Shown one piece after another: positions 58,040 to 64,000 of a DNA stretch of 64,000 nt (positions within the stretch are counted from its first letter, which is position 1; each line of letters begins with the position of its first letter). The notes under the pieces are model-generated. The model was not told where the DNA came from and did no database searches. It worked only from the letters and a program-made list of their open reading frames with translations. Position numbers and translations under genes: made by a program. Source of the DNA: a bacterium (lineage in GTDB: Bacteria > Hinthialibacterota > Hinthialibacteria > H5-UNCL2); the NCBI GenBank assembly GCA_015075175.1, contig JABTUV010000004.1:369039-433038 (forward strand), read 5' to 3'.

Positions 58040-61000
58040 ATGAGACTTTGGCGACAACTACCATCTGATCTTTGCCGGCATCGAGCGATTCTGCGCGACC
58101 GGAGCCTGTCGGATCCCCAATTCGTCCTGTTTCTCGTCAGTACCACGGCGGCGTTTGCGGGCCTCTCGTGGCTGGCGGGGCGGCGGGCGCTGGCCCGCCT
58201 CCTGCCCCGCCTCCTCATCTTGACCGCGCTCGTGCTCGTGCCGCTCATCTTCTACCGCTTCAACTGGCAAAGCTACCTTCCCCCCAAGATTCTGGTCCTG
58301 CATTTCCTGAGCCGCCATGCTCTTCGCCGTCTATCTTCTCTCCGGCCAGTGGCGGAAACCCATCCGCAACCCGGCCCTCATCCCCCTGGCCGTGCTCTTC
58401 CTGACCTGGTGCCTTTCTTCGTTGCGGGCCGCCAACATGGCCGAATCGGTCTCGCTCCTCATCAACTACAGCGTCTTTTTCGTGTTCATGCTCATGTGTT
58501 TCACTACGCCCGCGCCATTCACTTTCTGCGCCTGTGCGTGAACCTGTCCTGCGTCACCCAGATCGCGATGTCGATTTTCGGGATGATGCAGATTTCCCGC
58601 AAGATACCCGAGAAATACGTCTTCACCCACGACCAGGCGGTCTCCACCATCGGCAACGTGAACTTCTGCTCCTACTACCTGGACGTGGTGCTTCCGGTGG
58701 CGGGGGCGCTCCTTATTTACAACTTCATGCGCTATCGCCGCACTTGGATGTTCGCCCTGATCGCCGCCGTGGAGGTGGTGCTCTACAACTACGTGTTTTA
58801 CGAGATCGGCGACTTCCCGCGCTTCATTGCGGGCACGCTGGTGGCCTACCTGCTCCTGTCGGCGATGGAGTGGATCGCGCTCAGCATGGCCGACCGCAGC
58901 GGGCAGTTGTCGCTGCCGGCGTTTCTGACCACCAAGCTTTACGTGTATTCGCTCCTGTTCGGCTTCTTGCACCTATTCGTGATCGACTCGCGCGGCAGCC
59001 ACGTCGGCGTCTTGACGTGCCTGGTGGCCATGATCTCGACCTGGGCGTATTTCCAGGGGGCGTTCGACCTGACGCGCCTCTTCCAGCGCAAGGAGCACTT
59101 CAGCGGCACGCCCTCCGAGGCAAAGTTCAACTGGCGGGTATCGTGGACCTTGATCTCGCTCCTGATCGGCTGCGTGGTCGTCGCGGGCGTGGTCATCACC
59201 GTCGCCGGCTACGGAGACTCCAAGCTGGGCAACCGCTGGCTGACGGCGGCCAAGGATCCCATCGTCAACTGGATGCCGCAGTGGTTCTTTTACTTCTCCG
59301 GATACCTTTTCAACATTTTCGCCATCGGACTCTTGCTCGTGGCGGTCCTGATCGCGTGGGCGCTGGTGACGTGGGTCTTCAAACAGCCGGGATACGCGGC
59401 AGCAAGCAGCCGCACTCCAGAGGAGCCGGGCGAGAACCGTGGGCGGTTTTCGCAGACGGATCGAACCATCGCCACCGCATGGGCCGTTTCGTTCGGAGTG
59501 GCGCTCTTGGTGGGCGCGGGTCTGATCTATCTCACCTACCAGGGCAACGCGCGTGTGACGGAACTCCACCTGGAGCAGGGCTACGAATTGAACTCCACGC
59601 TTCCCACCGGCGAGACCGTGGCCCTGCCAGGTTGGCTTGACTTCTGGAGCTCGCTGGAGGCCATCAAGTCCCACGGCCTCTTCCGCGGCATGGCGCTGGC
59701 AGCCTTGATTCTGGGTGGGTTGGCGGCTCTGCTCTTTCTGGCCGCCCTCGTGCCCATGGAATACACCCCCGAAAACCTCCGGCGCACCACCGTCCTGCTT
59801 CTCATCTCCGCCGGTCTGGCGGTGTTATGCGTGCTCGCCATGCCGCTCGCGCTGGCCTATCGGCTGGCCTTCGCCGTGCTGCTCGTCAGCTTCTACCTGA
59901 TCCTTTACAACGCCGTGCGCCACGTCAGCCTGCGCCGCGTGGAGGAATCCACCACCAGCCACTGGCTGGGCATGACCGCCCTCAACACCCTTCTGCCCAT
60001 GCTCCTCCTCGTCATCGCCCTCGGCTTCCACCATCCCACCATCCTCAACATCTGGCGCGGCAAGCTGAAGGACTTCTCCAGCACCGACCTGAACACGATC
60101 CTGTTCCGCTTTGAAATCTGGAAGAAGACCAGTCGCATGATCTTCGACTGCGACGCGGCGGGCGTCACCGACTTCGCCAACAACAACTTTCTCTTCGGCA
60201 TCGGGGCGGGCAACTTCAAGGTGATCGAACTCTGGTTCACGGCTCTGCCCGAGAACCGCGTGCTGGGCAAGGAGGTGCTGGCGCGCGACCCTCACAGCTA
60301 TTATTTCCTGGTCGCGTCCGAGGCGGGCGTATTCGGCGTGATCGCCATGTTCTGGCTGTTTCTTGTCATCGGTTGGACCATGATCCGGTATCTCCAATGG
60401 TCCAGCCGGCAGGTGCAACGGGTGCGGCTGGCGCCCGAGCACAAGCGCATGCCGAGAGTGATCCATCAGTATAGCTTGCTCTTTTACCTGATGTGGGGCT
60501 TCTTCGGGGCCTTCATGGCGACGGTCGCCCACTGCGCGTTCGAGTTCAACTGGACGCAGCCGGCGTCGGCGACGCTGATCTACTTCACCGCGGCGGCGGC
60601 CTTGGGGCTGTCGCAGGCCAGTTGGCGCAAGGAACGCGAGGCCATCGTGTTCGAGTCGGCCCGGCAACAGTACTTGAAGGAGTCGCCCTATACCGACGCG
60701 CAGCAGCGCGCGGCCGCGGCGATGGAGAAGGGCGACCCGTTCGACGCTTTCGCCGCCCGCATGGCGCCGCGCGCCGGCCTGGCCAGCCTGGTCGCCCTGC
60801 TCCTGGTGGTCGCCCTGTTCCATACCGGCGCGCGCCACTTCATGGGCGAGAACTATCTCAAGTGGGGCATGATCTTCCAGGAGACCGATACGGACGGCAA
60901 TCCCAACGACGGCCTGATGCTGCGCTACTACACCGACATGTTCCGCTCCTTCCGCCGGGCCATCGAGCTGTGGCCGCAGCAAATGGAGATTTTCTACATC

Positions 61001-61975
61001 CTGGGCCGCTATCACATCGACATCGCGCACGACATCGAGTCGATGATCCGCATCCAGGACTCCACCCAGCAGGCCCAGCGCGTCAACTGGGCGCGCCTAG
61101 CGGGCCTGGACGTCACCGTCGAAGGTTTGGAGAGGTCCATGGAGAAGTACCTCCTGGAAGGAGCGCGCACCCACTTCGTGGACATCTACATGAACCCCAA
61201 CTACAAGTGGGCGCACAACAACCAGGGCGTGACCATGGACATGCTGGGGCGGCTGACGCGCGACCCCAACTCACTGGCGTTCGAGGTGGCGCGGCAGGCC
61301 TATGAGCGCGCGCTGATCATCGACACCGAGCAGATTTACGCGCTCTTCAACCTGGGACTGGGTTACATGCGGCGGGCGCGCTCGACCGGCAACACGGACG
61401 ACTGGCAGAAGGCCATTGATCTGTTGGAGCGCGCCTCGCTGGTGGATCCGTCCAAGCCGGAGACCTTCAGCGAGCTGGCCAGCGCCTACGCCAACACCGG
61501 CCAGTACGCCAAGGCCCAAGAGACGCTCCTGCGCTGGGGTCAATGGGCGCGGGAGAACGTGGCCAAGCGGCCCCGCGATGTGCTCTCCTGGAGCAACGCC
61601 GATATCCTGCTCCGCATCGCCAAGCTGGAGTTGCAGTCCGGCCGTTACCGCCTGGCCTCGCAATACCTGGACATGCTGGAGAAGATCGCTCCCGGCGATC
61701 CCGAGGTCGGGGAACTGCGCGCCGAAGTCGTGTATCTGCTGGGTGATTACGGGCGGGCCAAGGGGCTGCTGGAAGAACGGGTCAAGAAGAACCCTACCGC
61801 CGAACTCCACTACCGCCTGGCGACCTGCCTGGTCAAGCTGGAGGATTACTTCGAGGCCAGCCTCTCGCTGCAACGCGCCTTCTCGGCCAATCCGGCGCTG
61901 AAACAGCAATTTCGGACCGATCCGAACTTTGACGCGGTGAGGGAGAAACCGGAGTTCAAGCGCCTGCTGGAATAG
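58040..61975 (+). CDS. O-antigen-ligase-like membrane protein with TPR tail
   Basis: 1312 residues from the chosen ATG. Roughly residues 25-940 include 12 or more membrane segments and a Wzy/WaaL-type core (FGIGAGNFKVIELWFTALPENRVLGKEVLARDPHSYYFLVASEAGVFG: the large loop with the conserved H-N/HS-x-Y/F pattern). The C-terminal ~350 residues are TPR-like (YERALIIDTEQIYALFNLGLGYMRRA, LASAYANTGQYAKAQETLLRWG, RLATCLVKLEDYFEASLSLQRAF). It probably polymerises or ligates surface glycan. Between ~58310 and ~58505 the frame is wrong: the natural sequence MLFAVYLLSGQWRKPIRNPALIPLAVLFLTW lies in another frame, so two compensating indels exist. A repeat fragment is embedded near 59400. Confidence 0.82.
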   Translation: MRLWRQLPSDLCRHRAILRDRSLSDPQFVLFLVSTTAAFAGLSWLAGRRALARLLPRLLILTALVLVPLIFYRFNWQSYLPPKILVLHFLSRHALRRLSSLRPVAETHPQPGPHPPGRALPDLVPFFVAGRQHGRIGLAPHQLQRLFRVHAHVFHYARAIHFLRLCVNLSCVTQIAMSIFGMMQISRKIPEKYVFTHDQAVSTIGNVNFCSYYLDVVLPVAGALLIYNFMRYRRTWMFALIAAVEVVLYNYVFYEIGDFPRFIAGTLVAYLLLSAMEWIALSMADRSGQLSLPAFLTTKLYVYSLLFGFLHLFVIDSRGSHVGVLTCLVAMISTWAYFQGAFDLTRLFQRKEHFSGTPSEAKFNWRVSWTLISLLIGCVVVAGVVITVAGYGDSKLGNRWLTAAKDPIVNWMPQWFFYFSGYLFNIFAIGLLLVAVLIAWALVTWVFKQPGYAAASSRTPEEPGENRGRFSQTDRTIATAWAVSFGVALLVGAGLIYLTYQGNARVTELHLEQGYELNSTLPTGETVALPGWLDFWSSLEAIKSHGLFRGMALAALILGGLAALLFLAALVPMEYTPENLRRTTVLLLISAGLAVLCVLAMPLALAYRLAFAVLLVSFYLILYNAVRHVSLRRVEESTTSHWLGMTALNTLLPMLLLVIALGFHHPTILNIWRGKLKDFSSTDLNTILFRFEIWKKTSRMIFDCDAAGVTDFANNNFLFGIGAGNFKVIELWFTALPENRVLGKEVLARDPHSYYFLVASEAGVFGVIAMFWLFLVIGWTMIRYLQWSSRQVQRVRLAPEHKRMPRVIHQYSLLFYLMWGFFGAFMATVAHCAFEFNWTQPASATLIYFTAAAALGLSQASWRKEREAIVFESARQQYLKESPYTDAQQRAAAAMEKGDPFDAFAARMAPRAGLASLVALLLVVALFHTGARHFMGENYLKWGMIFQETDTDGNPNDGLMLRYYTDMFRSFRRAIELWPQQMEIFYILGRYHIDIAHDIESMIRIQDSTQQAQRVNWARLAGLDVTVEGLERSMEKYLLEGARTHFVDIYMNPNYKWAHNNQGVTMDMLGRLTRDPNSLAFEVARQAYERALIIDTEQIYALFNLGLGYMRRARSTGNTDDWQKAIDLLERASLVDPSKPETFSELASAYANTGQYAKAQETLLRWGQWARENVAKRPRDVLSWSNADILLRIAKLELQSGRYRLASQYLDMLEKIAPGDPEVGELRAEVVYLLGDYGRAKGLLEERVKKNPTAELHYRLATCLVKLEDYFEASLSLQRAFSANPALKQQFRTDPNFDAVREKPEFKRLLE
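59398..59421. repeat. Repeat fragment inside the O-antigen-ligase gene
   Basis: GCAGCAAGCAGCCGCACTCC matches the tandem unit near 46.14 kb. It is read in frame in a hydrophilic loop (AAASSRTPEE), where an insertion is tolerated. Confidence 0.65.
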
Positions 61976-61989
61976 CCGCCCGCTTGTAC

Positions 61990-62155
61990 TCTCAATCCTA
62001 ATCGTGATCTTGCTCGTGCTCGATTACGAGCAAGCTCACCCGGCTGTCATTTCGACCGAAGAAAGAAACCTTTCCCCCAATGACGGCGGCGAAGACGGCA
62101 GGACTTCTCCCTTCGGTCGAAATGACAAGGAAGTACGATTACGAATCGTAATCGC
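61990..62155. repeat. Composite palindromic element before the fucosidase
   Basis: The core TGTCATTTCGACCGAAG.. inverted pair (62044-62127; left arm diverged to GAAGAAAGAAACC) is flanked by TAATCGTGATCTTGCTCGTGC and GATTACGAATCGTAATC. It has the same nested build as the element in the gcv operon. Confidence 0.8.
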
Positions 62156-62162
62156 ATCGACC

Positions 62163-63662
62163 TCACTTCTCGTACAGCTCGAAATCCCACAGAGTCGGCC
62201 CGCCCGTGCTCCTCGTGATGGCCAGGCGTACCGCGGAAGCGGTCGTGGGCTTGAACTTCACGTTCACGCCCGCACCGCCGATGCTTGCGCCCCAATAAAC
62301 CGCCCGCCAGCCGCCGGAGCCATCGGGGACTTGGATCTCAAAGGCCTGTACCCGGTCCAGGTACTCGGAGACAAAGGCGCGCGAGAATCGCGTCTCGCCC
62401 CCAAGGTCCACCTCCAACCATGCCGTCGTCGCGTCCTCGTCGGTCGCCCAGCGCGTGCCGCCGCCGCGTCCCATGTCGATGTCGATGGCCCTTTCCGGTC
62501 CGTACTGCGCCTGGTTGCGATACACGTTGGAAGCCGTCGCCGGCCTGCCCCAGCAGAGCGAGTCCGCAACCCGTCCCGGTCGGTCGATCATGCGCTTCAG
62601 TTCCCTCAGCCGCTCCACGTATTCCTGCGGGATGCGGCCGGTGTTGTCAGGCGGCACGTTCAGGAGCAGGTTGGAATTGCGTCCCACCGACCGCCGGTAG
62701 AGTTCATACAGGATGCGGGCGGGCCGCGGATCGTCGTCCGGCCCCCAGAACCAGCGCTCCTGCAGCATCGAGTCGCAGACTTCGTTGGGAATGTACCAAC
62801 TCGCGCCTTCGTGACGAATCCACGGATTGTGGCCCGACTCCGGGGGGACGGTGCGCTCGCCGTTGTTGAGGTCCTTGGGCCAGATGGCCGCCCGCCCCGC
62901 TCCCGACAAGGTTTTGCGCAGCCAGCTGACGGGATGCCGCACGATCACGCTGCCGTCGTAGAAGCCCTGGTTGTAGAGCAAGAGGCAGTCGGGTTGCAGC
63001 CGCTTGCAGTGCGCGTACAGCCGCGCCTGGGCGCCCGCGTTGTCAGGTCCGCCGAAATCCCAGGGGATGTCGAACCACATCTCCGTGATGGGACCGTATT
63101 GCGTCAGCAGTTCCTCGACCTGGCGATGCACGAAGCTCTCATACTCGTCATAAGTCGCCTTGACCTGGTTGTGCATGTCCCAACCGAGAAGATAGTAGAA
63201 TCCCGGCTCGATCTTGTACTTGCGGCACGCGGCCACGAAAGCGCCGACCACGTCGGTGGGATCGCCGCCGGTGGTCACGTCGTAATCCGACGCCTGGCTG
63301 GGCCAGAGCGCGTGGCCGTAGCAGTGCTTGGTCGTCAGGACGGCGTACTTCATGCCCGCGTCGCGGGCCACGCCGACCCATTGATCCACGTCCAGCCGGT
63401 CGGGGGCGTAGCGTTCGGCCGGCTCGCGGTCATACGGAGCGTCCTGCTCGAGGAACGTGCTCATCCCGAAGTGGATGAACATGCCGTAGTGAAGGGCCTC
63501 CCACCGTTGCAGTTGCGGAAGCCCGAGTCGCTGGGCCCCGCGGGCGCCCGGGGCTGTGTCCCCGGCCCGTTCCCCGCCGGACGACCGCGATGCCGCGCAT
63601 CCGGCGAGAGCGACCGACGCCAGACCCCGACCCGCGCCGATCAACAACTGTCGTCGGTTCAT
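62163..63662 (-). CDS. GH29 alpha-L-fucosidase with C-terminal CBM32-like domain
   Basis: 499 residues from MNRRQLLIGAG (an in-frame start lies 18 bp upstream). A twin-arginine motif plus lipobox (ASVALAGC) suggests an exported lipoprotein. The GH29 barrel includes LHYGMFIHFGMSTF, YAVLTTKHCYGHALWPS and the nucleophile Asp198 in TEMWFDIPWDFGG. After LLLNVPPDNTGRIPQEYVERL comes a F5/8-type C (CBM32-like) domain: ASNVYRNQAQYGPERAIDID...RWATDEDATTAWLEVDLG...FEIQVPDGSGGWRAVY. It removes terminal alpha-L-fucose from glycans; this fits the fucose-isomerase-like gene and sugar ABC system in the window. Confidence 0.92.
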   Translation of the reverse strand: MNRRQLLIGAGRGLASVALAGCAASRSSGGERAGDTAPGARGAQRLGLPQLQRWEALHYGMFIHFGMSTFLEQDAPYDREPAERYAPDRLDVDQWVGVARDAGMKYAVLTTKHCYGHALWPSQASDYDVTTGGDPTDVVGAFVAACRKYKIEPGFYYLLGWDMHNQVKATYDEYESFVHRQVEELLTQYGPITEMWFDIPWDFGGPDNAGAQARLYAHCKRLQPDCLLLYNQGFYDGSVIVRHPVSWLRKTLSGAGRAAIWPKDLNNGERTVPPESGHNPWIRHEGASWYIPNEVCDSMLQERWFWGPDDDPRPARILYELYRRSVGRNSNLLLNVPPDNTGRIPQEYVERLRELKRMIDRPGRVADSLCWGRPATASNVYRNQAQYGPERAIDIDMGRGGGTRWATDEDATTAWLEVDLGGETRFSRAFVSEYLDRVQAFEIQVPDGSGGWRAVYWGASIGGAGVNVKFKPTTASAVRLAITRSTGGPTLWDFELYEK

Positions 63663-63727
63663 CTTTCCTGTCTGGACCATGCCTCGGCTCCTTAACCGGT
63701 TCCGTGCGATTCAGCGGCAGCCTGCGT

Positions 63728-64000
63728 TCAGTTCGGCCGGGTCGCGGCCGGCCGTGAGGCGGCGGCTTCGCCGAACAGGTTGTTGAGCGTCGCGGCCAGG
63801 CGGATGCCGGCCATGCTCAACCGCTCGTCCACGACCGGGATGCTGCGGTTGCAATAGTCCTCGCCGAGCGTGTTGTCCTTCGGGCTGACGGCCGCGTGCT
63901 CGACGAAGGCCCGGTGCGACTCGGTCGCCCAGTCGCAGGGATCCGTGACGCTCGCCCATTCGCGGCGATGTCGAGGCGTGAAGGCCCGGTCCAGGTCGTC
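63728..64000 (-). CDS. S1/P1-type nuclease, C-terminal end (partial)
   Basis: The window ends inside this gene; its start is beyond the right edge. The visible 90 residues read DDLDRAFTPRHRREWASVTDP, CDWATESHRAFVEHAAVSPKDN, EDYCNRSIPVVDERLSMAGIRLAATLNNLFGEAA. ATESHRAF and the end VVDERLSMAGIRLAATLNNLF resemble the last helices of zinc-dependent S1/P1 nucleases, where a Glu/His region near W-A-x-ES and a terminal AGxRLAxxLN are typical. Likely a periplasmic or secreted nuclease that scavenges nucleic acids. Confidence 0.65.
   Translation of the reverse strand, partial: DDLDRAFTPRHRREWASVTDPCDWATESHRAFVEHAAVSPKDNTLGEDYCNRSIPVVDERLSMAGIRLAATLNNLFGEAAASRPAATRPN

Overview
This is GC-rich chromosomal DNA from an uncultured-looking diderm bacterium. 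LpxB implies LPS, and there is an O-antigen-ligase-like membrane protein, three Tat-signal proteins, and several large secreted proteins with dockerin-like EF-hand tails or TP-rich linkers. Together with paired RRM RNA-binding proteins and many families of short dispersed palindromic repeats, this style recalls Planctomycetota, Hydrogenedentota, Sumerlaeota or other PVC-like lineages. The phylum is an inference; no marker in the window settles it.

Layout. 1-2.5 kb: the 3' part of carB. 2.6-9.5 kb: a sugar locus, with xylA and a Tat-exported isomerase-fold protein on the minus strand, divergent from a ribose/galactose-type ABC transporter (binding protein, double ATPase, permease). 9.7-11.4 kb: a URO-D-family protein and an XRE regulator. 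11.8-17.7 kb: a glycine-cleavage operon (gcvT, gcvH, gcvPA, gcvPB, a lipoate ligase) behind a tandem glycine riboswitch with an intrinsic terminator. 18-20 kb: a secreted dockerin-tailed protein with two emfourin-like domains. 20.2-24 kb: an unknown gene, ricT, a histidine kinase, and a YggS-type PLP protein. 25-31.7 kb: lpxB, a coiled-coil membrane protein, a CPBP protease, a small winged-helix-like protein, uvrA, and a small exported protein. 32.06-32.35 kb: tRNA-Arg, tRNA-His, tRNA-Lys.

32.3-44.2 kb is an integrated island. It is inserted at the 3' end of tRNA-Lys and bounded by a 50-bp direct repeat of that tRNA end. It carries a P4-type tyrosine integrase next to the right end and paired 11-bp repeats inside both ends. 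Its cargo is a four-gene, same-strand, tightly coupled cluster: PLD-nuclease/SNF2-type helicase, Eco57I-type N6-adenine methyltransferase, ComEC-like metallo-hydrolase, multi-pass membrane protein. This is the best candidate for an undescribed anti-phage system, but several of its genes carry frameshifts or in-frame stops.

44.2-52.2 kb: secreted and surface functions on the minus strand, including a beta-helix protein followed by three tandem tail-collar (MdpB-like) proteins, a Tat-signal protein and a GNAT enzyme, with a DUF6916-like gene opposite. 52.5-64 kb: a GH30-like enzyme, two convergent RRM proteins, a GH5-like enzyme, a C-type-lectin/dockerin protein, a 1312-residue O-antigen-ligase/TPR protein, a GH29 alpha-L-fucosidase, and the end of an S1/P1-type nuclease. 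The whole suggests a saprophyte that takes up and degrades plant- or algal-type polysaccharides.

Two themes cut across the window. First, at least six families of short palindromic repeats sit in intergenic gaps and in places supply stop codons, a ribosome-binding site or coding sequence. Second, single-base indels recur in xylA, uvrA, the island genes, the lectin gene and the O-antigen-ligase gene, so gene decay and assembly error must be separated before function is claimed.
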